A stretch of DNA of 64,000 nt from Margaritispora aquatica (lineage: Eukaryota; Ascomycota; Leotiomycetes; Helotiales; Discinellaceae). Below the pieces are notes generated by a model. That model had not been told where the DNA came from and ran no database searches. It was given only the letters and a program-made list of their open reading frames with translations. Below, one piece after another: positions 1 to 12,323 of the stretch (position 1 is the stretch's first letter; every line of letters begins with the position of its first letter). The stretch spans positions 248,001-312,000 of the forward strand of contig VJWN01000027.1 in assembly GCA_007644065.1 (NCBI GenBank), in the 5' to 3' direction. The position numbers and the translations under genes were made by a program.

Positions 1-506
1 GATGACTATATCAATGTGGTTGTCGCATGCTCATATCTGGACCCGATATGAAATGGCGAATCCTCACGAAAGCTGCAGATTTTGGTGGCAAACCTGGGGT
101 CAGCTGATCGTTTGGACTGGTTCCCGCAACACGAGTCGATCAAGAAGAAGAAATATATACACACTCGGAATCCCAGCAGCACGGTCTTGCTATCCAAATA
201 TTCTATCTTGATACACTCGCTTGCTCCATGAGTCAGAAGCTCCTCAGTGCCGCGTAGGACATCGGCAACGAGTTAGATATCGTGCTTTTAGTTGTCAGCT
301 GGCTTTCAGGCAACGATCTAGAGTCATCCTGAAATCAGTGGTGTGATACAACGAATCACACTTTGAATCTACTGATACTCGAATTGCTGTTTTTAAGTTC
401 GAAAGGAGGCTTCTTAGATTTATATTGACCGTGTTCTCTCAAGACTGGGAGAAGAGAATCCAACCCAAGGACAAAATTCACATCCAGCCCAGCGGAAGCG
501 TGCAAC
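1..506. other. gene-free left edge
   Basis: No convincing gene is seen. One plus-strand frame is open from about 52 to 230 and could be the tail of a gene lying left of the window, but its composition does not support this strongly. The sequence just before 507 serves as leader of the next gene. Confidence 0.4.
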
Positions 507-1359
507 ATGGAAAACGACATTCTTTGCGAAAGATGTCGCCATCCAGCCGTAGATTATGCTCAGAACATGACATACGACAGATACGGCGAACGAATCCGCT
601 GCCCAACATGTGAGGAAGTAACCAGAGGAATCGAGTGGCAGCGCCGAGAATGGAGCCGACGAGTCGTCCGCCTCGTGCAGAAGCTCAGCCCTGAGCTTCA
701 GGAGTCTTACCAGTGGGATCTCAGGCACGGAACGCTGAGAGAGTTCCTAGTGAGGATGAGAGAGAGTGGGAGATCCCCCAGCGAGGCTGTTAGGGCCTGG
801 CGGCATAAAACTGAATATATCGATGCCACCTTGGCTGCGAAGTGAGTGTCTCATTCGTGTAGATTTGAATTTTGACTGACAAAAACAAGCCAAAGACCCA
901 TCCCACGAGCACGACCAAGCTCATCACAGTTCCAGATCAAGCTCGACACAGTGCCTCAGCGCCAATACCGCCAACCGTCCGACTTACCAGTTATCACCTC
1001 ACCGCCCATGAACTATCCCGTTTTGCGACCAACACTACCCATCATCTTCGCCAAACCCACTCAAATATTCCCCTCCCCGACGAACGACTCTATCCAACAG
1101 ACCTATTACCCGATCGAGTCAGACAGCGGTAGTGAGAGTTCGTCAGACACTGGCTCAGACTCCTCCGAGGTGTCGTTCCACGGGCGTGCGAGTGGCATTG
1201 TGAAGGATCGAAAGGGCAGGATGGCGGTGGTGGTGACGGATGATCGGGGGAGACGAGTGAAGGCGGTATGTTGCACCTATCTCCCAACTGACAATATGGA
1301 ATTTTTACTAACTAACACTTGTCTTACAGCACTCAGCTCTCGCCTATTTTGCAACATGA
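507..1359 (+). CDS. hypothetical protein with N-terminal CxxC pairs, three exons
   Basis: I assemble three exons: 507-841, 890-1265 and 1330-1359, giving about 246 residues. Both introns are typical: GTGAGT to AAG with a CTGAC branch, and GTATGT to CAG with a CTAAC branch. All phases join without a stop. The N-terminus has two cysteine pairs (CERC at residues 7-10 and CPTC about 25 residues later), which suggests a small zinc-binding element. A basic, arginine- and tryptophan-rich helical stretch follows, then a proline-rich linker, a serine/aspartate acidic stretch (about residues 180-200) and a short conserved-looking C-terminal segment. I do not recognise the family. Nucleic-acid or protein binding is possible but unproven. 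Confidence 0.65.
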
Positions 1360-2404
1360 GCACAGAATTTTCCACAGCCAGCAGGTACCGGGCTTTGGTA
1401 TACGGAGACGGCGGTGGTGGTGGTGCTCACATTACATTACGAGCTCGCTTAACTTCAGCGAGATCCCATATTCCGTTCCAGGTTTCCATTTTATTTTGAC
1501 GCAGGAGTCAACTTATTTGCACCGAAGAGATTGTTAACCCACGGATTATCTCCTCATCTGTTCCAGAAGCGCTGCAGGGTCGATTGAAAGATTTGATTCT
1601 GCTTAAATCCAGCCGAGTCGAGACGGGCTCTGAATCGTACACATACGAATGAGACGAGGGAGGGGGGGATGGACAGACTGTATGAATGAATAGTTGGGGA
1701 TAAAGGGTTGGGCGGATCATTTGGTTCTTTATATACCCTGTTCGCAAATTGCAATGTTTTACCATACATACCCAGACTATTCGGCTATCACCATAGCTTA
1801 ACTCTCACTATTTTTATCTATTGTTCGGTGCGGATATCTTGATCTTCCATCTAAGATCCATTCTCGACCTTTTTGCTGCCACAACTACTTTCGTGTTATT
1901 TTGGCACGCGATAATCCATCCCCCAAGTATTCTCACCATGACCAGAAACCCCCCAAAAGGAGGATCCGGAGTTAATCGCAAGCGTACTTACCACCGGTTT
2001 TAACTTCAGACCTTAAATCATCTTATTTACTAATCATCTTGTTTACTGTTCCTGCTTGTTTGCCTCGACATTCACCCCACCTCGGCCCAACCACGCGCTC
2101 TCGCTTATTCGCCACCACTACATCCCATTACGGACCAACCAACCAACAGCTAACTCAATCCAATGACAGACCTCTGTCCTCCTATGAGTAATCGGCACAT
2201 ACCTTACTTAGCAATAGCACCTCGTCAAGGGATGGAGGGAATCTCGTCGCTTGCGATATTTTCTTTGCATTTCTTGGACCTACGTTTCTGAAAGTAATAT
2301 GTTTCAGCTACCTATGCTCCTTCTTCTTCTCTGGTATTATAGCCAGTTCCACTTCTTTCACCTCCAAAAGACTGTTCATTGAGTGATAGGGAATACGAAA
2401 CAAA
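1360..2404. other. intergenic region without visible gene
   Basis: The stretch holds only short unrelated open frames. It is moderately AT-rich and pyrimidine-rich toward 2000-2400, as expected for the promoter and leader of the following plus-strand locus. Confidence 0.5.
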
Positions 2405-3664
2405 ATGGAAGAAGGCTACTGTGAGTACCCAACCCAACCCTTCCATTCCAGCCTCATCGCAACAAACAAACGAAACATCTCCTTCTAACCACCTCATCCC
2501 TCACTTAGTCGGTATTAATCTCGACATCGAATTTATGTAACTCCCTTTTTGAAACCTAGTCCTAAATTAGGGATGAGAAGCTTCTGACCATGCCACAGAA
2601 CATCAGCGTATATCTCCAAGACCTCAGGCAAAGTGGTCCAAGTCAGCAAAATCCCAGCGAGCCCAGAATGGACCACTTACCTTCTCGATACCCTCCCACG
2701 CGCCAACGAATACTCGTTGCTTTCTCGCGCGTAAATAGATTTAGCTTAACTCAACAATCGCCTCATTGTCAACGAATCTGTTCAACTAACAATAACAGGG
2801 GAACAAACCATCACAGCCAAACGACGTGCTTTGAAACTCTGGTCCAGGAAGCTCTCACATCCATACTGCACTCCACCACCGAGGCGCTCAATTGTGATTG
2901 CTCTCATCCCATCACCATCGCCATCAAAGCGATCTGTTACCCCTGGCATTTCCAAGCAACGTCCTTCATCTCCTCCCTCACCTCAACCGCACTCTCAATG
3001 CCAACATATCCAGGAATCACGCACCCCATCCAAACACGTCCACTATTCAGCTGCATGCGACGCGCCCATGGACTCGACGAGCCAGAGCCCCTTAGCTATG
3101 CACCTAAGACGGATCTAAGCGATTGCAACACCTTGATTCTCTTCGTGCAACTCCAAGCGGCTTTCTTGCATGTTGAACTCTTGAACGTGGATCAAGTGGC
3201 TATGAGTAAGGACCGCTGGTTTTGCATTGAGGGATTTGGTGATCGTGATGGCGGTGAGAACAGAGATGCAAAGGAGGTGATGGACACCACGTGGGTGGAG
3301 AGACCTTGACAATTCGATACCGTGGTTAAGCGAGTACCGAACGACCTGGTGTTATTCGGGGCTCTGCTGAGGGAGTTATTAGATGCACATTTCCTGGATG
3401 GAGAATGGGCGGTCTTTACGGGAGAGAAGGCGAGGAGGAAGTACTGGAGGACATCAGAGCGGTGGTTTGTAGTGGTAGTGCTGGGACTGCAGTGTTCAGG
3501 CAATTGGAAGCGATGAGTATTGAGGTTGAACCTCGCCTAGCAGGTCTGTGGAGAGGGTTGGGTGAGGATGAGGCATTATGGTTAGGTGCGAGGGGCGCGG
3601 CGGGCTGGGCCAAGCAGTTTGAGGAGGTGAATGGACTGTGGATGGTGATACTCGGGCTCTCCAA
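2405..3664 (+). pseudogene. frame-disrupted gene, possibly actin-like ATPase/Hsp70-type
   Basis: The 5' part is well formed: exons 2405-2420, 2509-2536, 2599-2730 and 2799 onward, with GTGAGT, GTAACT and GTAAAT donors and in-phase joins, reading 228 codons to a TGA at 3307-3309. Coding signal continues past that stop in the same frame (a segment starting QFDTVV, then VLFGALLRELL). It then moves to another frame near 3425 and continues to about 3660 with GEEEVLEDIRAV and LGARGAAGWAKQ. The last motif resembles the C-terminal ARGAA box of fungal actin-like ATPase (Hsp70-type) proteins, and the N-terminal FGINLDIEF resembles a nucleotide-binding beta strand. I therefore see a gene broken by one stop and at least one frameshift. 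Assembly error is an alternative. Family assignment is tentative. Confidence 0.5.
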
Positions 3665-4404
3665 AAGTCTAAAGCTTCTTATAAAACCGGGCCCAAACCT
3701 ATGTAAAGTGCAACATCAACATCCTTTTCCCGGGTGTTCACGGCTTGGGAAGAAGAATCTTGGTATTTCTGAAGGTTAGGTGACGTTCGAAATCCAATTT
3801 GACCGACTGACTACAAGGAGAAGCTTCTATCTGGGGAAACTGTCCATTGAATGTGGTCCTGATCAGGCCTACCATCGCGGAACAATGATATTTACCACGT
3901 GACGTTTAGCAGTAATTTGGCTACTGGTATCTGGCCACGTGACTTTTTGGATCAAAATCACCGACGTTAGAAGAAAAATCAATAACGAATTGGCATTGAC
4001 ACTTTCAAAATAATTTACGTCCCGGATTTGGAATTCAAGCCGTGCATCGCCTTAACGCTGAGATTCGCTTTCGTGTAGCTGAACATGGATTGCAGCGACT
4101 AATACGGCAGAACTTGGGTTCACGTTGTACATGGCGCCATAAATGTCACATCCATGTCCAAGATGACGCAGGTTGTTGGGAATTTGCTTTGTCATTTATG
4201 AACCCCTCGGAGTCAATCCAGTAATCTGTATCAATAACGTCTTGCACCAAGCCTGTACTGTCTTTTCCTAGCTCAGTGGTTTCATGTATCAGCATCAGCT
4301 GTGCTGGCGCTTCGAGTCTACTTCCGTTGTCTGGTTAGATCCTGCAGCACGCGCTGGATACACTGAATGCAAAGTTTGGGTTGGAATTAGATCGGGCGGC
4401 TAGT
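3665..4404. other. intergenic region with two CCACGTGAC sites
   Basis: No gene is seen. Two identical CCACGTGAC boxes lie at 3895-3903 and 3935-3943, 40 bp apart. CACGTG is the core recognised by bHLH factors, so they could be binding sites, but no nearby start clearly depends on them. Confidence 0.35.
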
Positions 4405-4824
4405 GGGACTTGAGACAACAGGGTCTTTTTTTTTGCCCTACCAGGCTAAAGCCTTGCATATATGGATTAATTCGGAGGAATAATCACGGAATGGTTTAGG
4501 AATGGTCGTAAAGTAATTTTATAACCGGATTTAATATTTACAAAATCTGTTAATTCTCTATTATATATTAATATGATTCCCAGTGGCTATTTTATTATCC
4601 TTCAAGGGATAGTACTACATAGTATTCCTGATATAAATAGTTATAGAACAATTAAATAGCGATTAATTAAAAATAATTTAGCAATAGGAATTAATTATTT
4701 TCGGATTAGTCGTCGACTATTCCATATCTATTCTCGTATTCACGTTTTTGGGTTATCTGTCTACTTAAGGCTTTAGCCAGGTAGGGCAAAAAAAGGCCCC
4801 GTTGTCTCCAAACCAGCGGCTAGT
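4396..4824. mobile_element. MITE with long terminal inverted repeats and 9-bp target duplication
   Basis: A 411-bp non-coding element lies at 4405-4815 between two copies of GCGGCTAGT (4396-4404 and 4816-4824), which look like a target-site duplication. Its ends are inverted repeats of about 50 bp (4405-4455 against 4765-4815) that share blocks such as GAGACAAC, a T-run, TTTGCCCTACC and GGCTAAAGCC, with a few mismatches. The interior is very AT-rich and has no coding capacity. Structure and size fit a miniature inverted-repeat transposable element mobilised by a transposase elsewhere. The near-intact duplication suggests fairly recent insertion. Confidence 0.85.
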
Positions 4825-4989
4825 TTATAACCGAGCGGGTACAGGTGTGTCACATCCTTGTATGGATGTGTAAGGCTCGGAGGAGTGAGCAGGTATATGA
4901 CGATGCGCACTACCTCAAAGTATGTCTACCCAGAACCATAAACCAGGCACTAGATCGGATACAAAACTTTATTTCAAAACTTGAGTGCA

Positions 4990-6278
4990 ATGGACCCTTT
5001 TAGCATTACTGTGAGCGCTCTGACTTTGGTGACCGCCTGCGTCAAGTCGAGTGCCTTATTGTACAAGGCAATCGAAGGCTTTAACAGTACCAAAACAGAG
5101 ATACAGCATCTGAAGGCTGACGTTGGAGATCTTAACATAGTCCTTCAAGCTTTGGAGAAAAACATCCAGGAATCCACCGAGAACTTCGAGGTGTTAAAGC
5201 TCATTCTGCAACAATGCACAGATACGTGCGAAGAGTTTTGTAAGGCTGTTCTAGTGGCTCTTGGGGAACCTGGAGACCGTCTGCAAGGAGTCAGAGCTTG
5301 GGTCAAATTACAGTATCATGGAAACGACATCGAGGGTTTTAGAAAGCTCATTGGGAGCTACAAAGCCACTATGACCATAGCGCTCGCCGATTCAAACCTG
5401 TACGTTTAGACTTTGCGCTTACAAAGTGTACTAAGTGACGCACTAACGGTAATTATCACAGCCGAACGTCGAAAGCGACGAAAGAACTTCTTGAGGCGTA
5501 CACAGAAATGACGAAAATCACAGCCACGAACCTTAAGGATCAAATAGATGAACTCGGGGCGAAGCTCGAAATCCTTCGCTCCAACCAGCAACATCCCTCG
5601 TCTAGCGTTAATGGCACCACCAAAGCTAAGCAGGCGCTCGACCAGAAAACTAGCCTCGAGCAGTGCTTGTCCGTTTGTCAGCAGCTTCTCGAACACATCG
5701 AGATGGTTAAGCCCTCAGTTCTTGAGAATGCCGGGGAAAATTTAGGCACAGGACATACATCCGATCATGCGGAAGAAGTTTCAATGCTTGGCCCACGAAT
5801 TGCAATCAATGCCCTAGAGATATGTACCCAAAATCTCAGAGCTGCAGAAATCCACATACGGGACCTTCATGAAGGAAGTCAATCAAAAAGCAAAGCAGAC
5901 GAAGCTCGAGTCATCAAGCAGTTGGATAGTGCTCGACAATGCTTAGACATCGTAAAGGGAGCGCAGCAGCACCGTGTCAATATATTTGAAAAGATTGACA
6001 CCGCAGAAGATTCGTTCCAGATCATCGTATCGACCATTGGTGAGTTGATAAAGGCCAATGGGCTTACTATTGGGGCTCGCGCGGTCAATATTATGGGCCA
6101 AATGAGCGACGAGAGCCTGCAGAGAGTGGCAGGCAGGTCGCCTTCATCTTTCGCTGAACGGCCACCCTCCCCTCATGCTGCACCCTCCCCTCATGTTGCA
6201 CCCTCCCCTCATGCTGGTGTCGCATTTGAAAAACGACATGGGAATGGAAAGACAGTGCAGCAAGGAAAGCAGTGGTGA
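4990..6278 (+). CDS. PigL-N-like (fungal NACHT-associated N-terminal) domain protein
   Basis: Two exons, 4990-5399 and 5462-6278, give about 408 residues. The intron is GTACGT to CAG with a CTAAC branch, and the phases join. The start is set by ATG followed by DPFSITVSALTL, the characteristic opening of the fungal domain found in azaphilone cluster protein L and at the N-terminus of many NLR-like (NACHT) proteins. The first 140 residues are helical. The second exon is rich in charged helices and likely coiled coil. Near the C-terminus three 6-residue units of the type PSPHxA are encoded by an 18-bp tandem repeat. No NTPase domain follows, so this is a stand-alone N-terminal-domain protein. 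Function is unknown. A signalling or incompatibility role is known only for longer relatives. Confidence 0.8.
6163..6216 (+). repeat. 18-bp tandem repeat, three copies, in frame
   Basis: Three consecutive 18-bp units of the form CACCCTCCCCTCATGYTG encode PSPHxA repeats inside the PigL-N-like gene. Copies differ by one or two bases. Copy number could vary between strains because the unit is a multiple of three. Confidence 0.85.
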
Positions 6279-6792
6279 AAGAACAACCATCTAGGGTTAA
6301 GTGCGATGTACCAAAACGAACTATAGCGTTGTAAAAAGAAGTCAATAGGCCCTAACTCTATACCTGAGATGTGTTTTGGGAGGGTAGCAGATGGTGATAA
6401 TGAGAAAGGATAGAATCGGGGAGCGAGCAGCTGGAGGCTTTCATGATGGCAACGAGTAAAAGAGTACTATTGATAATTATCCTAAGTTTGAATTCCCTTT
6501 GCACGCTCTTCTCTATCTATTTCAGTACCCTCTATCTTGTGAAGTTTGCCGGTAAGAATCAGCATTTATGAAAATCCCATTTATCACTCAGACTAACCTC
6601 TCCCTCTATCAACGTTATCCTTCACTCATACCCTTACACGAAAAGCGGGGTAACCGGACCCTAGGCTCATAGAGTCGTGACTCCCTGTATCACCTGACAC
6701 TTTTGTCACGTTTATACTACGTGCACTATCTCACGTGTTATTCCTGAGGTATCTATAGGTACATACTTAATTAAACCCATCTTATTATATAG
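6279..6792. other. intergenic, no gene seen
   Basis: The 3' flank of the preceding gene becomes AT-rich. Motifs CACGT and TCACGTG recur between 6700 and 6745. No gene is visible. Confidence 0.4.
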
Positions 6793-7164
6793 TGCCACGA
6801 CCTTTCCTGCCTTGGGACTTAGTGGGTTCTAAGGTGTAGGGTTCCTTGGAACTCAGGAGTTCCCAGGAGGGAGTGTTCTTTAATATAAGTAAGAATTATC
6901 GCTCTATTGGTTAGTTAGTAATAGTATATATCATTCCCGAAGTATAGGTCATAAAACTAGGCTTAGTCATGCTAGCCGTACTAGCTATACTAGCCAACTA
7001 GTAGAGCTAGTACCGTATACAAAGGTTCTATATAACGAGTAGATAGTCTTATTAGTTTAGGAGCTTCGTACTTAACTCAAGGTAGTAAATACTACTTATT
7101 TACTAGTGACTCTAGTCTCGCTCCTATTGATATCTCGAACCTTGTTCAAACCCAAAACCCGACA
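6793..7164. mobile_element. possible degenerate solo LTR
   Basis: A 372-bp non-coding AT-rich block starts TGCCACGACC and ends ACCCGACA, so it has the TG..CA ends of a long terminal repeat, with internal dense TAG/CTAG motifs typical of mutated repeats. The flanking pentamers (TATAG and GCTAG) match at only three of five positions, so a target duplication is not established. A second copy elsewhere in the genome would be needed to confirm it. Confidence 0.3.
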
Positions 7165-7261
7165 GCTAGTGAATCATATAGATAGACTAGCTGTTACACT
7201 GAAAATATTTACATATAACTGACAATAAGCTAATATAAAGCCAAATCAAAGCCGTACTGCC

Positions 7262-7380
7262 ACATACGACCATAGACTGAGGAGAATTGGGCATCCCGTC
7301 CGCTCTGCCATACACAAGCCTCAGATCGGTAGATTAGTAGTTGGGTGGGTGACCACCAGCGAATACCTACTCTTGTATGT
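7262..7380 (+). rRNA. 5S ribosomal RNA
   Basis: This 119-nt stretch has the 5S layout. The 5' end ACATACGACCATAG pairs with the 3' end TTGTATGT to form helix I. The segment CATCCCGTCCGCTC is the conserved helix II/III region. The block AGTAGTTGGGTGGGTGACC, with CCAGCGAAT after it, is the highly conserved 3' half and internal RNA polymerase III promoter. An ACTGAGG segment can pair with CCTCAGA, so helices remain possible despite differences from the usual fungal consensus. A T-rich tract follows as terminator. Dispersed single 5S genes are normal in Pezizomycotina. It could be one of several sequence variants or a recently derived pseudogene. Confidence 0.9.
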
Positions 7381-8772
7381 TTATATTTTGTTTTGCTAAC
7401 CATGTTGACTATAAGGTAGGTGGGCTCAACTTGAGTGGCCGAGTGGGCACTCGTTTTTGCGCTGATGCTATGTGGGGAGTGTTTATAGTAAGTAGGAAAG
7501 AAGAAGCATAACATGAAAGAAATAAAGTTGAGATGAGTGTTTGCATCAAGTATCTAACATAGAGGGTATATAGGTACTCACTTTCCTTTAGTATCATTTC
7601 TGAGACTATGTGATATAAAAGCCCTCTTTCTATAGAAAAATAAGTAGGCCTTGGTATTATCTAGACACAATCCATCCATCTTCTTATTTGACTGTTGTTT
7701 AGAAAGTTCAAATCATCATCCAGTGAAAAGAGAACCAAGATTACCACGACACCTTGCTCCCTACAGTAGCGAACCCGAGATTATTAGCTGGAATATTCGT
7801 ATATACCAATTGCACAATCATGGAGAATATACAACTATGAAAAGAAGTCAAGAGATGCCAAACGGGGTAGAAAGTGGCACCTTGGCTGGTCAATCTAGCT
7901 AGCTACCTTGGCCTACCTTACCTACTCTACCTCACCCACGACACAGCTCAAAGCCATGTAGAAGACAATGAGAACGGTAATCCCAGCCATAACGCCGGGG
8001 GTTTTTTTTACCACGGAAATTAAAAGGACTAAGGCACCGTTCATTTATAGATCACTAGACATGATTTAATAACAAATAACTAAAATCCTAGGTACCTCAT
8101 CCAAGACGGCTCTTCCGAACTACCTTTAGGCAAAGAAAGAATCCGTAGCCAGCCAAAAACACAATAAACAGTTCTTTGAACGCCTTACCCACCCCCTAGA
8201 CTCGTTGAAGACATCGATATATTTGAAAAAGTAGGTAGATAAAATTCTTAATTGAAGTTTAATCAAATGAACACCACATGATATGAACAAAAAAACACCA
8301 TTTCACCAACCTAGTAAGTAAAGGACGCACGCAGACATGCAAAAACATACAAAATGCACACAGAAGAGGTACCAAAAAAGAGGTTGACATTTCAAATAGA
8401 GGTTCCTCTCAATCCATTCCCAATTCCATTCACTGAAATCCATAATTAAAGGAAATTCAAATTCTGCGATCATCTCGAAAAAGAGAAGTCTCTATGCATG
8501 CGTGCCCATCATCTCTAGCATTGTTTCGGTTTTGCCAGAAGCCCGTAGAATAGCAAAGAGGAGAAGACCAGAATGTAAACCCTATCCTATCTTATCGTCC
8601 CTGTTTCATTCAACCAGAGGGGGCCAAATGAATATATGCAAGACTCTCCTGTCTTGCATGGCTGGGGAAAAAAGAAACCAATGTCGCATGGTATATCAAA
8701 AAGCAGAGAAAGGGTATTGTGCTGGACGTATGGGGGAAGTCGTTTGGAGTTCGAAAGACTGGTTGGTGGAAT
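7381..8772. other. intergenic region and cdc42 3' flank
   Basis: No gene is seen. The part from about 8400 to 8772 probably contains the 3' untranslated region of the minus-strand cdc42. The rest is AT-rich with short runs of ACCTACC/TACCTT. Confidence 0.45.
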
Positions 8773-9641
<869 letters not shown>

Positions 9642-11644
9642 TATAATGATGTTAACTTCCCGCTTTCAATGGCTGGGAGACCTGAGACAATCTTGACTTG
9701 ACTTTCCGCTTCTTCCCCTTCTAGAATATCACCACAGCTTCGCGGAATTCGAGTTGACCTGAGAGGTCCACGGAGATAGATGGTTGATGGAGTGAGGTTG
9801 TCGAGGACGAGGGAGAGGGAGCTAGGTTGAGGTAGTCGTGCAATCACTTTAGGTGTATGGGGTTGGGTAAGGTAAGGTAGGATTGGTAGGGCGAGGCAGA
9901 ATGGACGGATTAGGTGAAGTCGAGCCTGACCTCTTTTCGGTTACACCCCGGCTAAAGTTGAACCACAACGACTTCGACCTCTGTATGGGGGTAAAGGCTG
10001 AAGGCTGAAGGATCCAAGCAATAGAGAGAGAGAGAGAGGAAGAGACCTTTTTCAAATTGGTCCACAAGGCGTTGATGGCTGAGATTTCGTGGAGCGAGTA
10101 CAAAGTATCGGATAAGATAATGGATAATGGATAATGGATAATGGATATCGACGAAGAATAGTTTCTAGTTTGGGACCAAGTCTAAGGTATCTAAGGGATA
10201 ACCGGTTCTGGTCGTCGTCCTGTGGATATTGTTATTGTTATTGTTGATATTGTTTGTTTGGACAGCAGGAAGGAGGAAAGTTCAAAGTACCACCAGTTGG
10301 TTGTCGGAGACTTTTATACGGAGAACCACCAGGTAAAGGTAGGTAACCAGGCTAGGTTGGTATTGAATTAAAGTGATTGTCGCAAGGATATCAACACCCC
10401 AAACCAAGCCCCCTAATCTAGTCACAACGGAATGATCTCGCTATCGGATCCAAACAGTTCCAGGTTGGTGATTCAGAGAGTGACAGAGACGAGAGAGGAC
10501 GGTGGGAGTTGAAGGATTGCCTTTGCACAGAAGAAGGAAACTTGCAGGTCGTTGGTGTTTTGGTTTTAACGGTTGTGGTGGAAGCAATGTAGGGGTGGCT
10601 ACTGTGCTGTGAACAATTGACAGCGGCAAGGTATTCCTTTCTCTACTGGATAGAGACAGAGAATGTTGAGAGTTCCTACCTGTCTGAATGTGGTGAAGCG
10701 AGCAGTCCCCGATGTCTACATATCATATAAGACAGAGGACAATAATGTGATTGTAAAGTTGTGATTTGATGCGATGATTAACAAAGCCCTTCTCTTGCAA
10801 TTAGAGATATGATTGTGTAACTTTGTCAATTGGATGGAGATCTTGATGACTTTGAGTGGTATTTTGAACGCAGGATTTGCTAGATTTATAATATATATAT
10901 TCATACATCATATATATATATATATATATATATACCTATATCACTATCTACCATTTTCTTCCTCGTCCTTAACTTTGAACTTGACCTTCTCGCAACACAA
11001 CTTTCTTGTCCTTCATATGTGTGCCTCCGTTTACAGTACAGTACATTACAGTACTACACCCGGCACAGCATTGATCAGTTGCAGCATGCCAGACTAGGAT
11101 CTTTACAGTAGCGGAGGATCACTGCTTGGGGGTCACTGCTTCTTGCTTGCTGGTGGTCACAGCTTCTCCCGTCCTTCAAAATTCTAGCCCTGTCCATTGT
11201 CTATGTATGTCTCTTGTCTAGTCTTGCCCTCAAGTCATCCCGTCTTTCTTCAACCCCTCCCAAGAACTCCTGCATTTCGTTTGGTGTTCGCTCCTCGAAT
11301 TGTCTTGCGTACCTTACCTCACCTCCCCTTCCCTCATTCCACCTTGCTACTTGAGGTGTCTGTACCTTACATTTGCTTCTCTCCTGGTCCCAAGCTGCAT
11401 CTGCATCTGCAAAGGCACCGTCAATCATTCACTAGGTCTTGTCTCTCAGCAATTCTTTTTTAGGTGATACTGCCATACACAGAGCAGCAGGTACCAGGAC
11501 ACATAGCTATTGACCACAAGCCACGAACCTGCCAGCTACGAGATACCGTCTGCCAACTTAATCCAGCTTCCTGAACAGTGGTGTATTCGCTGTCAGCGCA
11601 GAGCAAAACAATCGAAGATTCAGAGAGGAGAGTCTACCACCATC
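9642..11644. other. divergent intergenic region (cdc42 and VMA22-like)
   Basis: About 2 kb separates two divergent genes. It holds (AG)n near 10023-10040, GATAATG repeats near 10110-10145 and a TA run at about 10910-10934. No coding sequence is convincing. It probably contains both promoters and a long cdc42 leader. Confidence 0.5.
10910..10934. repeat. (TA)n microsatellite
   Basis: An uninterrupted run of about twelve TA units lies in the intergenic region between cdc42 and the VMA22-like gene. Confidence 0.9.
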
Positions 11645-12323
11645 ATGGCAGCACTCAATTCCCACCAGCTCTCTGAGCAGATCGACCAGCTGTTTGAGCA
11701 GTACCTGGGCTTACTTGACCAGTACGACTCCTTGCGCAAGAAACTTAGTGTTCTGCAAGCATCTGTATGTTCCTTTCTTTTGCGGCAGCCCTGCATATCC
11801 TCAATCATAACTCTAACGCTCTACCTAGACTCTTCAGAATATTGCCCGAGCAAACTTCGAAGCGCCAAGAGGTACTCGATATGGTGAGGATTTATATGAC
11901 GCAAGAATTCAAGCAACACGGTTATGCTGTGTGACTGAGCATCCCGACATGGCCACCACAGACTTCACGTTATCAACGGCCTCTGCGGGCAGAGAGCAAG
12001 CTGGGTCGGTTGCTTCCGAGGCTACAGGAGAGGGAAAGATGGATGACGAGAACAAGGCGGACGGAGAAAAGGCCACGAAAACCAAGACGAGTACGTCAAA
12101 AAACCCGATTCGCATGTTCGGGATCCTCAATATCCCTTCTTCTCTCCGAGTAGCACAAAGTGAGGCTGTCAACATGCTCAATATTGTACCGAAACTGGTT
12201 TCCGTGGATGCCCAGATGAAGGAGATTGAAATTCAAATTCGAAGAGCACGAAAGCATCGAACTAAGGCAGAGATCGCTGAGACAGCGTCAGAGGTTGGGA
12301 TGGAGTCAGTCGTTGTGAGTTGA
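11645..12323 (+). CDS. V-ATPase assembly factor, Vma22/CCDC115-like
   Basis: Two exons, 11645-11764 and 11829-12323, give about 204 residues. The intron is GTATGT to TAG and phase 0. The N-terminal helix matches the family pattern (QLFEQYLGLLDQY, then LRKKLSVLQ), followed by the box NFEAP..RYGEDLYDARIQATR. An acidic lysine-rich linker follows. The C-terminal part NPIRMFGIL, with IPSSLRVAQ and a charged coiled coil, is the second family box. Vma22/CCDC115 works at the endoplasmic reticulum in assembling the V0 sector of the vacuolar ATPase. Assignment rests on motif order, not on a database search. The start is the first ATG giving the family N-terminus. Confidence 0.8.
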
